Assembly: GCA_003220225.1 (NCBI GenBank)
Contig: QHRU01000051.1
Span: 1-64,000 of the forward strand
Source of the DNA: Candidatus Rokuibacteriota bacterium
Lineage (GTDB): Bacteria; Methylomirabilota; Methylomirabilia; Rokubacteriales; CSP1-6
Length of the DNA stretch: 64,000 nt
Reading direction: 5' to 3'
Shown piece after piece: positions 52,600-61,810 of this stretch. The position numbers and the translations under genes are program-made. Every line of letters begins with the position of its first letter. The stretch's first letter is position 1. Below the pieces are notes generated by a model, which saw only the letters and a list, made by a program, of their open reading frames with translations, was not told the DNA's origin and ran no database searches.

Positions 52600-53841
52600 T
52601 CAAGACGGGCCGAGCTCGTTCTCCAGCATTTGATCGAGGCTCTGTCGCCGCCTGACGAGGCGCAGCGTCCCGTCGGGGTCCAGCATGACTTCGGGAGCCT
52701 GCGGGTATGAGTTGTAGTTGATGGTTGACATCGCGGCGCAGTAGGCGCCGGCGCCGCCGACGATGACCAGATCGCCCACGCGCGGCCGGGACACCCAGCG
52801 CGGGCCCAGCCCTTCCGGGTCGCCCGGCGCCGGCGTGAGAATGTCGCCCGACTCGCAGCACGGCCCGACGAAGACGACCTCCGCCGCCTCGCGGCCCGTG
52901 GCCATCACGTCGATCGGATGCTGGGCGCCGTAGAGCGACGGCCGCGTGACCTCCGTCATGCCCGTGTCGAGCTTGGCGAAGAGGTAGCCGTCCTTCCCGG
53001 TGTCGACGACGTCGATGCACGTCGCCACGACGGCGCCGGCCTGCGCAACCAGGTACGTGCCCGGTTCGATCTCGAGATGCAGTGATCGCCCGTGGCGCGC
53101 GCGGAAGGCGTCGAGCTCGCGCCGCACGTGCGCCGCGACGTCGTCCAGGTCCGCGGTCGGCTCCTCGGGCATCCGCCCCACCTTGAAGCCGCCGCCCAGG
53201 TTCACGACGGCGACGTCGGGAAGCTGCTCGGCGAGGTCGAGGGTCATGCGCGTCACGCGCTGCCAGACGTCGGGGTCCGTGCCCGAGCCGATGTGGGTGT
53301 GCAGCGTGCGCAGCGTCAGCCGATGGCGCGCGGCGAGCGACTTCACGTCGTCCAGATACTCGTGCCAGATTCCGAAGCTGGCCGAGGGACCGCCGGTATT
53401 CGTCCGCTTCGTCGACCCGCTGCCCAGCCCGGGGTTCATGCGCACGGCGATGGAGTGGCCCGGCGCCGCGCGTCCGATGGCCTCCAGCTGGTGCAGCGAG
53501 CAGGCATTCAGCAGCACGCCGTCACGGATGTGTTCGGCGAGTCGAGTGGAGGGCATCTGGGCGCCGAGCTGAATCCGGGCGGGCGCGAATCCCGCTCGCC
53601 GCGCGCGCGCCACTTCCCAGTCGCTCGAGGCGTCGACGTGGAGCCCGAGATCGCGGAACAGCACCAGGATCTCCCGGCTCGGGTTCGCCTTCATCGCGTA
53701 GCGCAGCGTGAACCCGTAGGGCGCCTTCAACGCGAGCAGCCGGCGCGCCGTGCGCTCCAGGGCGGCCCGGTCGTACACGTAGCAGGGCGTTCCGAAACGC
53801 TCGCGCACCTCGGCTGCCTGCGAGGCGGTGAGGAACGGCAT
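52600..53841 (-). CDS. lysA: diaminopimelate decarboxylase-like PLP enzyme
   Basis: A 413-residue fold-type III decarboxylase. The PLP Lys51 is in RYAMKANP; LGGGFKVGR and the CCESGD motif near the end are typical of LysA. It removes CO2 from meso-diaminopimelate, the last step of lysine synthesis, or from a related amino acid. The ATG overlaps the amidohydrolase stop (ATGA). The extra motif differences leave a carboxynorspermidine- or other amino-acid-decarboxylase role possible. Confidence 0.87.
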   Translation of the reverse strand: MPFLTASQAAEVRERFGTPCYVYDRAALERTARRLLALKAPYGFTLRYAMKANPSREILVLFRDLGLHVDASSDWEVARARRAGFAPARIQLGAQMPSTRLAEHIRDGVLLNACSLHQLEAIGRAAPGHSIAVRMNPGLGSGSTKRTNTGGPSASFGIWHEYLDDVKSLAARHRLTLRTLHTHIGSGTDPDVWQRVTRMTLDLAEQLPDVAVVNLGGGFKVGRMPEEPTADLDDVAAHVRRELDAFRARHGRSLHLEIEPGTYLVAQAGAVVATCIDVVDTGKDGYLFAKLDTGMTEVTRPSLYGAQHPIDVMATGREAAEVVFVGPCCESGDILTPAPGDPEGLGPRWVSRPRVGDLVIVGGAGAYCAAMSTINYNSYPQAPEVMLDPDGTLRLVRRRQSLDQMLENELGPS

Positions 53842-54839
53842 CACAGCGTCAGCAGCGACTCGAGATTCCGCCACAGGATCTTGTCCTTCTCGTCCTGGGT
53901 CAGAGTCTTCAAGCCCTGCACCCAGGCGACGGGCGAGGGGTGCCACGGCACGAAGGGCCAGTCGCTGCCGAGGACCACGCGGTCGGCGCCCACCTCGTCG
54001 AGCAGGAAGCGCAGCGCCTTCTCGCTGCCGACCACGGTGTCGTAGTACAGGCGGCGCTGGTAGCTGCTCGGCGGTTGCGGAATGGTGCGGCGCGCTTCGG
54101 GCGTTCCGTGCCAGCTGCGGTCGATCCGTCCCATCGCGAAGCACGCCGGACCGCCGCCGTGCGCGATGCAGACTCGCAGGCCGGGACACGCGTCGAGCAC
54201 GCCGCCGAAGATCAGGATGGCGACGACGATGGCGTCCTCGACGATGACGCCGAGGCTGTTGAACAGCCCGTGGCGGGTCGTGCGCTGCAGCATGAAGTTG
54301 TGCTGCGGCTGCGGGTGGAAGAAGAGCACGGCCCCCATGGCCTCGGCCGCCTTGAACAGCGGCAGGAACTTCGGCTCGTCCCAGTTCTCGCCGTTCACCA
54401 GCGTGTCGAGCTCGGCCCCTTTGAGGCCGAGCACCGTCACCGCGCGCTCCAGCTCGTCGATGGCCGCCTTGACGTCCTGCACCGGCAGGGTGCCCAGGCC
54501 CGCGAAGCGGGCCGGCCATTGCTTCGTCATGGCCGCGATCTCGTCGTTGACCTCGCGCGCCAGCTGCCGCCCCTGCGCGGGGTCGAGGTGATAGCCGAAG
54601 AACGGCGTGTGGATGGACACGACCTGCACGTCCACGCCCTGCGCGTCCATGTCCTTCAGCCGCTCTTCGGGCGTGAAGCGCACCTTGGGCGAGTTGAATT
54701 GCGTGCGCTTGCCGTTGCCCAGCATGGTACCGAGGCCGTCGCCGGGCTCGTGACGGAAGCCGTACCACTCCCGCCGGGCGTCGACGGCCTGCCACAGGGA
54801 CCGCGGCACGAGATGCGCGTGGATGTCGATGGTCTTCAT
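53841..54839 (-). CDS. amidohydrolase (ACMSD-like metal-dependent hydrolase)
   Basis: A 332-residue TIM-barrel hydrolase with metal motif DIHAHLVP near 5-12, KGAELDTLVNG, FFHPQPQH and late VVLGSDWPFVPWH. The family includes aminocarboxymuconate-semialdehyde decarboxylase and gamma-resorcylate decarboxylase, so decarboxylation of an aromatic or muconate acid is plausible. It is translationally coupled to the LysA-like gene and divergent from the FAH gene, with GTACAGTAC in the gap. Confidence 0.87.
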   Translation of the reverse strand: MKTIDIHAHLVPRSLWQAVDARREWYGFRHEPGDGLGTMLGNGKRTQFNSPKVRFTPEERLKDMDAQGVDVQVVSIHTPFFGYHLDPAQGRQLAREVNDEIAAMTKQWPARFAGLGTLPVQDVKAAIDELERAVTVLGLKGAELDTLVNGENWDEPKFLPLFKAAEAMGAVLFFHPQPQHNFMLQRTTRHGLFNSLGVIVEDAIVVAILIFGGVLDACPGLRVCIAHGGGPACFAMGRIDRSWHGTPEARRTIPQPPSSYQRRLYYDTVVGSEKALRFLLDEVGADRVVLGSDWPFVPWHPSPVAWVQGLKTLTQDEKDKILWRNLESLLTL

Positions 54840-54886
54840 GATGTGGCGTACAGTACCACCGCGACAGCCGTGTCGAGGAGGACGCC

Positions 54887-55828
54887 GTGAGGTTCGTGCT
54901 CTTCCAGGCCGCCGGCACCGACGACGTGGTGCCGGGCGTGATGACCGCGCAGGGCGTCGTCGGGATCGCCGACGCCGTGCGCCCGGGGCACACGCCCCAG
55001 CTGACGATGCAGGGCATCATCGACGACTTCGAGACGCTCCGACCGGCGCTCAAGCGCCTGGCGCACGAGCGTCGGGCGCTGCCGTTGTCCCAGGTCCGGC
55101 TGCGCCCCCCGCTGCCGCGACCCGGCAAGATCCTGGCGTGCATCGCCAACTACTGGGAGCACGGCGCGCTCGAGGCCCGCCCGCTGAATATGTTCCTCAA
55201 GAATCCGGACGCGGTGATCGGGCCGGAGGACACGATCGTGCTGCCGGAGCTGACCGAGCCGTGGATCTTCATGCACGAGGCCGAGCTGGCGCTGGTCATC
55301 AAGGGCCCGGCCAAGAAGGTCACGCAGGCGAACTGGCGCAGTGCGGTGTTCGGCTACACCGGCATGATCGACGTGTCGGCGCGCGGCGAGGGCCGCCGCA
55401 CCTGGAAGGCCGGCAGCTGGCTCGGCAAGTCGTTCGACACCTTCGCGCCCATCGGTCCCTGCATCACCACGCTCGACGAGATCCCGAATCCCAACGACGT
55501 TCACGTCCAGTTCTGGGTGGACGGCCAGCTCCGGCACAACTACAACACGGACGACATGGAGCACCAGGTCCCGGCCCTCGTCGAGTTCGCGACGAGCATC
55601 ATGACGCTCGGCTCCGGCGACCTCATCGCCTGCGGCACCAACCACGAGGGCCTGGGCCCGCTGCAGGACGGCGAGGTGGTGGACTTCGAGATCCACGGCG
55701 TGGGACGCATGCGCCTGTACGTGCGCGATCCGCTCAAGCGCACCTGGGACAAGGGCATCTACATGGGGCCGGATTCCACCAACCCCGAGGCGGTCCGGCG
55801 CAATCGCCCGGGCGCCGGCGGCGCGTGA
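54887..55828 (+). CDS. fumarylacetoacetate-hydrolase-family protein
   Basis: A 313-residue FAH-fold protein. The metal site is formed by the HEAELALVI region and the SWLGKSFDTFAP and GSGDLIACGTNHEGLGP loops. Members hydrolyse or decarboxylate products of aromatic ring cleavage. Start GTG 54887 follows GAGGAGG. With nearby Rieske and amidohydrolase genes it suits an aromatic catabolic set. Confidence 0.88.
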   Translation: MRFVLFQAAGTDDVVPGVMTAQGVVGIADAVRPGHTPQLTMQGIIDDFETLRPALKRLAHERRALPLSQVRLRPPLPRPGKILACIANYWEHGALEARPLNMFLKNPDAVIGPEDTIVLPELTEPWIFMHEAELALVIKGPAKKVTQANWRSAVFGYTGMIDVSARGEGRRTWKAGSWLGKSFDTFAPIGPCITTLDEIPNPNDVHVQFWVDGQLRHNYNTDDMEHQVPALVEFATSIMTLGSGDLIACGTNHEGLGPLQDGEVVDFEIHGVGRMRLYVRDPLKRTWDKGIYMGPDSTNPEAVRRNRPGAGGA

Positions 55829-55841
55829 GACGCGCCGGCCG

Positions 55842-57119
55842 CTAGACCGTCTGCTCGAAGCGCGTCGCCGCCATCTCGGGCGTCAGCGCCTGGCGCCAGT
55901 CGGCGTCCTTCGGCAGCACGCCCTCGACGGCGCGCAGCGCGTAGTACGTGCCGTCGACGCCACGCGGCGTGCGGCCGTCGCGCACGGTCTTCACGGCCTC
56001 GAGCAGGAGCCGGCGCGCCTGGATCACCGCCTTGTCGGCCGGCCCCAGATGCTCGCGCGTGCGATCGACGATCGGCCCCATGCTCTCCTGGATCGCGCGG
56101 TCCTGCACGTTGACGCCCTCGATCCCCGTGAAGCTCTCGGTCTTCTGCACCTGGCGGTCGAGCATGTAGTTGTTGCGCTTGTTGCGCACCGAGCGGAACG
56201 TGCTCTGGTCCACGTCGAGCGGCCCGTTGCCGAGCCGGCGCTCGAGCCGGTCGTCGTCGGTCAGCGGCGCGGTCTCGCTGTAGTCCCAGTTGTAGACCAT
56301 GGTGCTCTCGTCATCCATCGGCACCCAGATGTGTCCGGAGACGAGCGCGTGGCCGCCCTCGGATTGCGAGGGCCGGATCTGGTGGAACGGCAGCACGAGC
56401 TGGTAGGTGCGGATGTGCACGGTCGCCTCGTCGAGCGGGCGGACGCTCGCGTACTGGTAGCCGTAGCTCGTGACGTCGACGACGAGCGTCGGCGCCTTGC
56501 TCCGCACGAACGGGTGCGTCGGCTTGAACCCGGGACGCTTCGAGTCGGCCTTCAGGACGCGGTGCAGGATCGGCGCGTGCGAGGTGTCGACGCCACCCTC
56601 GAGGCCCTGCAGCCAGTTGGTCTCCTGAACCACCTTCGAGACGTGGCGGTGCGTCTCAGGCGCCTGCGTCCAGGCGAAATTCGGCAGCGGTGGCCGGCCG
56701 TCGGGCGATCCGAGATAGGCCCAGATGAGGCCGCCGACCTCGACGGTGGGATACGACGTGACGGAGATCTTCTCCTTGAAGTGCAGGTGCTCCGGCTCGT
56801 TCATCATGTCCACGCAGCGGCCGTCGACGTCGAACTTCCAGCCGTGGTAGGCGCAGCGCAGCCCGCACTCCTCGTTGCGCCCGAAGAACAGCGAGGCGCG
56901 GCGGTGCGGGCAGTGCTCCTCGATCAGCCCGATGCGGTTCTGCGTGTCTCGGAAGGCGACGAGCTCCTCGCCCAGGAGCTTGACCCGTACGGGGGGACAG
57001 TCGGGCGCCGGCAGCTCCCACGCGAGCAGGGCCGGAATCCAGTACCGCCGCATCGCGTTGCCCATGGGGGTGCCACGATCCACCCGGGTCAGCAGCTCGT
57101 TGTCTTCGCGGGAGAGCAT
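55842..57119 (-). CDS. Rieske non-heme iron oxygenase, monomeric phthalate-dioxygenase-like (second copy)
   Basis: A 425-residue oxygenase, paralogous to 14551-15864 along its length (both open with a run ending GTP/ATPMG, then MRRYWIPALL). Ligands are Cys70/His72 (CPHRR) and Cys89/His92 (CAYHGW), and the iron site is in GGVDTSHAPILH. It has an AGGAGG site and converges with the FAH gene, 13 bases apart. Its reductase is not adjacent. Confidence 0.9.
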   Translation of the reverse strand: MLSREDNELLTRVDRGTPMGNAMRRYWIPALLAWELPAPDCPPVRVKLLGEELVAFRDTQNRIGLIEEHCPHRRASLFFGRNEECGLRCAYHGWKFDVDGRCVDMMNEPEHLHFKEKISVTSYPTVEVGGLIWAYLGSPDGRPPLPNFAWTQAPETHRHVSKVVQETNWLQGLEGGVDTSHAPILHRVLKADSKRPGFKPTHPFVRSKAPTLVVDVTSYGYQYASVRPLDEATVHIRTYQLVLPFHQIRPSQSEGGHALVSGHIWVPMDDESTMVYNWDYSETAPLTDDDRLERRLGNGPLDVDQSTFRSVRNKRNNYMLDRQVQKTESFTGIEGVNVQDRAIQESMGPIVDRTREHLGPADKAVIQARRLLLEAVKTVRDGRTPRGVDGTYYALRAVEGVLPKDADWRQALTPEMAATRFEQTV

Positions 57120-57172
57120 GCCGGTTCCTCCTCCTCGGCCGGATCGAACCACAAGTCTACGCGACGGAAGTG

Positions 57173-57178
57173 TATCAT
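57173..57178 (+). promoter_or_regulatory. -10-like hexamer of the lipoprotein hydrolase gene
   Basis: TATCAT is followed by seven bases and the ATG at 57186 with no ribosome-binding site, so the message is probably leaderless. No convincing -35 box is seen. Confidence 0.45.
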
Positions 57179-57185
57179 CGCGCCG

Positions 57186-57989
57186 ATGAAGCGCCTGTTC
57201 GCCCTCGTGGCCCTCGCGGGCGTCGCCGCGGGATGCCGGGAATCGGTGGAAGGTCACTTCATCTATTACCCCTCGCGCGCGCTCGCCGCCGATCCGTCGA
57301 GCGTGGGCCTCGCCTTCCGCGACGTCTCGTTCGCGGCGCTGGACGGCGTGCGGCTGCACGGCTGGCTGATCCCCGGCCGCACGCCCACGACCCTGCTCTA
57401 CTCCCACGGCAACGGCGGCAACATCGGCGGGCGCGTCACCATCGCGCGCCTGCTCGCCGACCAGCTCGGCATCGGCGTCTTCATGTACGACTACCGGGGA
57501 TACGGGCGCAGCGAGGGCGCGCCCTCGGAGCCGGGGCTCGTCAGCGACGCGCTCGGCGCGCGCGCCGCGCTCCTGCGCGAGGGCGTGGCCGCCGAGCACG
57601 TGGTCTACTTCGGCCGCTCGCTGGGCGCCGCCGTCACCATCGACCTGGCCCTCGCGCATCCCCCGCGCGCGGTCGTCCTCGAGTCGCCGTTCGCCTCCGT
57701 GCGCGCGATGGCGAACACGGTGCTGCCCGGCGTCGGCTTCTTGTTCCGCACGCGCTGGGACTCTCTGGCCAAGATCCCGCGTCTGCGCGCGCCGCTGCTG
57801 GTGCTCCACGGCGACGCCGACGAGACGATCCCGTACGCCCAGGGGCGCGCGCTGTTCGCCGCCGCGCCCGAGCCCAAGACGTTCTTCACGATCCGCGGAG
57901 GCCACCACTACGAGATGGACGCGGCGTGGTCGGAGTACTGGGCGGCCTGGCGCGCGTTCCTCGCCCGGTGGTCGGGGGGGCACACATGA
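57186..57989 (+). CDS. alpha/beta hydrolase lipoprotein
   Basis: A 267-residue serine hydrolase with a lipobox (LAGVAAGC, Cys17). The nucleophile elbow is FGRSLG, the acid is in LVLHGDADETIP and the His in GGHHYE. Family members with the YDYRGYGRSEG loop include BEM46-like and FrsA-like hydrolases. It is anchored at a membrane surface and overlaps the next gene by ATGA. The substrate is unknown. Confidence 0.85.
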   Translation: MKRLFALVALAGVAAGCRESVEGHFIYYPSRALAADPSSVGLAFRDVSFAALDGVRLHGWLIPGRTPTTLLYSHGNGGNIGGRVTIARLLADQLGIGVFMYDYRGYGRSEGAPSEPGLVSDALGARAALLREGVAAEHVVYFGRSLGAAVTIDLALAHPPRAVVLESPFASVRAMANTVLPGVGFLFRTRWDSLAKIPRLRAPLLVLHGDADETIPYAQGRALFAAAPEPKTFFTIRGGHHYEMDAAWSEYWAAWRAFLARWSGGHT

Positions 57990-59728
57990 CGACGTACGGC
58001 TCCGACCTCGTGATCGACCTGCTGCGCGCGGTCGGCGTCGCGCACGTCGCCCTCAATCCCGGCGCCACCTTCCGCGGCCTGCACGACTCGCTCGTCAACC
58101 ACGGCAAGGGCGATCCGGAGATGATCCTCACGCTGCACGAGGAGATCGCGGTGGCGCTCGCCCACGGCTACGCCAAGGCCAGGGGCGCGCCGATGGCCGC
58201 CGTCGTCCACGACATCGTCGGTCTGCAGCACGCGAGCATGGCCATCTTCAACGCGTTCTGCGACCGCGCGCCGATCCTCGTGCTCGGGGCCACCGGGCCC
58301 ATGGACGCCACGCGCCGTCGGCCGTGGATCGACTGGATCCACACCGCGCTCGTGCAGGGCACGCAGGTGCGCGACTACGTCAAGCTCGACGACCAGCCGG
58401 CGAGCGTGGCCGCGATCCCCGAAGCGTTGCTCCGATGCTGGCGCCTGGCGCGGACGGAGCCGCAGGGGCCCGTCTACCTGTGCCTCGACGCGGGGTTACA
58501 GGAGGAAGCGCTGGAGCATCCCGTGCCGGTGCCGGACGTCGCGCGGTTTCAGCCCTCGGCGCCGCCGCACGCCGATCCGCGCGCCATCGACGAGGCGGCG
58601 CGGCGGCTCGTCGAGGCGCGCTTCCCGCTGATCGTCGTCGAGTCGCTCGGCCGCCGTCCCGAGGCGACGCCCGCGCTCTGCCGCCTGGCCGAGCGCCTGG
58701 CGGCGCCGCTGGTGGATCTCGCCGGCGAGTCCGAGGGCCGCGCCAGCGTGCCGAGCCGCCATCCGCTCGACATGAGCGGCGCGCGCGAGGAGGTCGTGGC
58801 CGAGGCCGACGTCGTCCTCGCGCTGGACGTCACCAACGTCCTCGGCGCGCTCGGCCAGACGGACCGCGCCACGCGCGCGGTGCGCCTGTTCAACGAGACG
58901 GCGCGCGTGATCGCGATCTCGCTGGACGACTACGCGATCCGCAGCTGGGCGCACACGTTCCAGTCGCTGGCGCCGGTCGACCTGCCGATCGCCGCCGACG
59001 CGGGGATCGCGCTGCCCACGCTGCTGGCCGCGGTCGAGGACCGTCTGGCGCGCGACCCGCGCACGGCCGAGCGCCGCCAGCGCGCCGAGCGCATCGCCGC
59101 GCGGCACACGGGCCTGCTCGCGGAGTGGCAGGCGACGGCGAAGCTCGAGCGCTCGCTCACCCCGCTGGCGCCGTCGGCGTTCGCCGCCGAGATCTGGGAG
59201 GTGATCAAGGACGAAGACTGGGTGCTCGCCAACGGCACCGCCAAGGGCTGGGCGCGCCGGCTCTGGGACTGGCGGCCCGAGCGGACCTACGGCGGAAGCG
59301 GCGGGGCCGGGCTCGGCTACGGCCTGCCGGCCGCGCTCGGCGTGACGCTCGCCCATCGCGGCACCGGCAAGGTCTGCGTGAACCTCCAGTCCGACGGCGA
59401 TCTGCTCTACGTCGTGGGCGGGCTCTACACCGCCGCGCACCACCGCCTGCCGCTGCTGACGGTGACGTTCAACAACCGCACGTACGGCAACGACGAGGAG
59501 CACCAGGAGGTCGTGGCGAAGGCGCGCGGGCGGCCGGTCGAGAACAAGGTCGTCGGCATCCGCATCGACGACCCCGCGCCGGACTTCGCGCGCATCGCGC
59601 AGGGCTTCGGCGTGCACGCGGAGGGGCCGATCGAGACCGCGGGCGCCGTCGGGCCCGCGCTGCGTCGCGCGCTCCGCGTCGTGAAGGACGGGCGGCCGGC
59701 GCTGGTGGACGTGATCACGCGGCCATGA
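57986..59728 (+). CDS. thiamine-diphosphate enzyme (acetolactate synthase / benzoylformate decarboxylase superfamily)
   Basis: A 580-residue three-domain ThDP enzyme. The catalytic Glu lies in LTLHEEIAVALAHGYAK, and the cofactor motif is SDGDLLYVVGG ending in FNNRTYGN. It is single-subunit length and has no partner small subunit, so a 2-keto acid decarboxylase or C-C lyase is more likely than branched-chain synthesis. Its ATG overlaps the hydrolase stop; a strong terminator hairpin follows its own. Confidence 0.85.
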   Translation: MTTYGSDLVIDLLRAVGVAHVALNPGATFRGLHDSLVNHGKGDPEMILTLHEEIAVALAHGYAKARGAPMAAVVHDIVGLQHASMAIFNAFCDRAPILVLGATGPMDATRRRPWIDWIHTALVQGTQVRDYVKLDDQPASVAAIPEALLRCWRLARTEPQGPVYLCLDAGLQEEALEHPVPVPDVARFQPSAPPHADPRAIDEAARRLVEARFPLIVVESLGRRPEATPALCRLAERLAAPLVDLAGESEGRASVPSRHPLDMSGAREEVVAEADVVLALDVTNVLGALGQTDRATRAVRLFNETARVIAISLDDYAIRSWAHTFQSLAPVDLPIAADAGIALPTLLAAVEDRLARDPRTAERRQRAERIAARHTGLLAEWQATAKLERSLTPLAPSAFAAEIWEVIKDEDWVLANGTAKGWARRLWDWRPERTYGGSGGAGLGYGLPAALGVTLAHRGTGKVCVNLQSDGDLLYVVGGLYTAAHHRLPLLTVTFNNRTYGNDEEHQEVVAKARGRPVENKVVGIRIDDPAPDFARIAQGFGVHAEGPIETAGAVGPALRRALRVVKDGRPALVDVITRP

Positions 59729-59733
59729 GTCCT

Positions 59734-59762
59734 TCGGAGGGGGCCTCGACGGCCCCCTCCGA
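59734..59762 (+). terminator. 12-bp perfect hairpin after the ThDP enzyme
   Basis: TCGGAGGGGGCC (59734-59745) and GGCCCCCTCCGA (59751-59762) pair perfectly around the loop TCGAC, starting six bases after the stop. There is no T-tract. The position fits an intrinsic or hairpin-type terminator. Confidence 0.65.
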
Positions 59763-59783
59763 TGCCTCCCCCAGGGTCGGATT

Positions 59784-59802
59784 GCGCCGGCAAAGCCGGC
59801 GC
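59784..59802. terminator. second hairpin between the ThDP enzyme and the toxin-antitoxin pair
   Basis: GCGCCGGC and GCCGGCGC pair perfectly (8 bp) around AAA. It lies 22 bases after the first hairpin and may back it up or insulate the antitoxin promoter. Confidence 0.45.
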
Positions 59803-59868
59803 TCGAACAGCGCGAGGTCAGCGCGACGTTCGCTAGCGCATCCCGCTATCTCTGCTAGCACGATGTGA

Positions 59869-59874
59869 TAGCAT
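59869..59874 (+). promoter_or_regulatory. -10-like hexamer of the antitoxin gene
   Basis: TAGCAT is followed by six bases and the ATG at 59881, again with the spacing that implies leaderless transcription. A GCTAG repeat nearby (59831-59858 region) could be an autoregulatory operator. Confidence 0.4.
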
Positions 59875-59880
59875 CGGAGC

Positions 59881-60108
59881 ATGGCGACCATTATCGTTCG
59901 CAATCTCGATGACGAGGTGGCCGAGCGTCTGCGGCTGCAGGCTCGGCTCCGCGGAGTTTCGGTGGAGCAGGAAGCACGACGGGTGCTGGCGGAGGGAACG
60001 CGGCTGACCCGTCAGCAAATCGCCGCCGAAGCCGCGGCGATCCGTGCCCGTCAACCCCGATCCACTGTCAGTAGCGTCGACCTGATCAGGGAAGACCGGG
60101 ACCGGTGA
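59881..60108 (+). CDS. VapB/FitA-type ribbon-helix-helix antitoxin
   Basis: A 75-residue protein with an N-terminal RHH DNA-binding fold (MATIIVRNLDDEVAERLRLQARLRG, helix QEARRVLAEG) and a disordered tail for binding toxin. Its stop overlaps the toxin GTG (GTGA). Such antitoxins repress their own promoter. Confidence 0.88.
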   Translation: MATIIVRNLDDEVAERLRLQARLRGVSVEQEARRVLAEGTRLTRQQIAAEAAAIRARQPRSTVSSVDLIREDRDR

Positions 60109-60587
60109 CGGCCCGCCCGACAACTCGCGTGCGCGGTGGTCGCGTCCGCGCGCGGGAAGCCCGCTACAGGATCCCAAGCGGGCCGGTCGTCGTCGACGCG
60201 TCGATGGCCGCGGTCTGGTTCACCAACGAGCCAGACCTCCGAGGAGCTGCACGGTTACTCGAAACGGAGTCGATGCTCCTAGCGCCGGACCTGATGGCCG
60301 TCGAGGCGACGAATGCGTGGTGGAAACGACTTCGGCGCCGCGAGATGGACATCGTCGACATCGAGCAGGCGGTGACGCGTTTGATGGCCCTGCACATCGT
60401 CTGGATCGCGGCGGCGACCCTGCTTCGGCCCGCCGCGCGTCTCGCTGCCGAGCTCGGGCATCCCGTCTACGACTGCATCTATCTGGCGCTTGCGGCGTCG
60501 CACGCGGCGCCGCTCGCGACCGCAGACGATCGTCTCCGGAGAGCAGCCGAGCGCGTCAGCGTCCGGCTCTGGAGTCCCCGCGCCTGA
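60105..60587 (+). CDS. vapC: PIN-domain ribonuclease toxin (VapC family)
   Basis: A 160-residue PIN nuclease. The acidic site is formed by Asp31 (VVVDASMAAVWF), Glu in MAVEATNAWW, Asp in VYDCIYLALA and Asp in ATADDRL, so it looks active. About 25 basic residues precede the usual PIN start, longer than normal; no better start codon exists. It is coupled to the antitoxin and converges on the amidohydrolase, one base apart. Confidence 0.87.
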   Translation: MTARPTTRVRGGRVRAREARYRIPSGPVVVDASMAAVWFTNEPDLRGAARLLETESMLLAPDLMAVEATNAWWKRLRRREMDIVDIEQAVTRLMALHIVWIAAATLLRPAARLAAELGHPVYDCIYLALAASHAAPLATADDRLRRAAERVSVRLWSPRA

Positions 60588-60588
60588 G

Positions 60589-61782
60589 TCACGCGGCCGT
60601 GACGGCCGCGCGCGCGGCGTAGCGCCGGTAGCAGCGCAGCGCGTTGTCCCAGAGCAGCTTGCGGCGCGACGCCTCGGGCAGCGACTTCCAGCCCAGCACG
60701 ATCTCCGCCGACTTCGGGAACCAGCTCTCCGAGTGCGGATAGTCGGTGGCGAACATCAGCGTCTCGTCGTTGAGCGCCTCGAACGCGTGCAGGAGCGACT
60801 GCTCGCCCTCGTAGATCTGGATGCTCTGGAAATACTGCGGCCCGCGGATGTAGTCGCTCGGCCGCTGCTTCAGCGCCGGCAGCACGTGGCGCGCCATCTC
60901 GGCCAGCTCGTCGAGTCGCGCGGCCCACGACGCGAGCCAGCCGTGGCCGCACTCGAGGGAGGTGAGTCTCAGCTCGGGGTACCGGTCGAGGACGCCGGCG
61001 CCGATCAGCGCGGCGAGGTTGCGCTGCGCGTTCCACACGTGGCCGGCGGCGCGCTGCAGGAAGACGTTGTCCCAGGTGTCCCAGCAGCCCGGCGGGTACG
61101 GGATCGTCATCGTGAACGAGTGGATGACGATCGTGAGGTCGTGCTCCTGCGCGGCCGCCCAGATGGGCTCCCACGCGGGCTCGTCCAGCGACATCTCCGG
61201 CGGGCAGATCGGAAAGATGCCGACGGGCCAGTCCTCTCGACCGCAGCGGCGGATCTCGGCGACGGCGGCGGCGGTATCGCGCCCGGAGACGAGCATCACG
61301 CCGGTGAGGCGGTCCGGGTAGGGCGCGCAGTAGTCGCCGAGGAACCGGTTGTAGGCCTGGTACATCGATGCCTCGAGCGCGACGTCCTCGAGCCCGGCGA
61401 ACGCCGGCACGCCGCCCGAGGGCAGGATCATGTTGACGTCGATGCCCTCGACGTCCATGTCGCGCACGCGCGCGTGCGGATCGACGCTCACCTGCTCGCT
61501 CGGAAACGGCGGGCCCTGCCAGCGCACGTCCCACGGCGTGCCCCCGCGCGCCGCGCTGGACGGCGGATCGACGCGGTCGTGCGAGCCGAGCCTTCGATTC
61601 AGCTTCGGGCGCTTGCCGACCACGTAGCGCGACATGCCGGCCTTGGCCGGCGCGCGCTCGACCAGGGGGCCGAGCGCCTGCAGCCGCGCGCGGTCGGCCG
61701 CGGCGAGATAGGCCTCGATCGGCTCGACGGGCTCGATGATGTGAGTGTCGGCGTCGAAGATGCGGTAGCCGGCGCGTGCCAT
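60589..61782 (-). CDS. amidohydrolase-family metal-dependent hydrolase
   Basis: A 397-residue TIM-barrel enzyme. FDADTHIIEPVEP gives a D-x-D-x-H metal motif in place of the common DxHxH, IVIHSFTM supplies another His, and FATDYPHSESW gives the last Asp/His. This group is common in soil bacteria with aromatic catabolism. It follows the beta-propeller gene by 28 bases and is probably in that operon. Confidence 0.87.
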   Translation of the reverse strand: MARAGYRIFDADTHIIEPVEPIEAYLAAADRARLQALGPLVERAPAKAGMSRYVVGKRPKLNRRLGSHDRVDPPSSAARGGTPWDVRWQGPPFPSEQVSVDPHARVRDMDVEGIDVNMILPSGGVPAFAGLEDVALEASMYQAYNRFLGDYCAPYPDRLTGVMLVSGRDTAAAVAEIRRCGREDWPVGIFPICPPEMSLDEPAWEPIWAAAQEHDLTIVIHSFTMTIPYPPGCWDTWDNVFLQRAAGHVWNAQRNLAALIGAGVLDRYPELRLTSLECGHGWLASWAARLDELAEMARHVLPALKQRPSDYIRGPQYFQSIQIYEGEQSLLHAFEALNDETLMFATDYPHSESWFPKSAEIVLGWKSLPEASRRKLLWDNALRCYRRYAARAAVTAA

Positions 61783-61810
61783 GGGCGTTCCTCCGAGGCC
61801 CGGTCGAGGC

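Noticed and set aside
54845-54860. GTACAGTAC in the divergent gap as a strong operator
   Set aside because: It is short, and GTAC is self-complementary, so chance is likely. It may only mark overlapping -10 hexamers.
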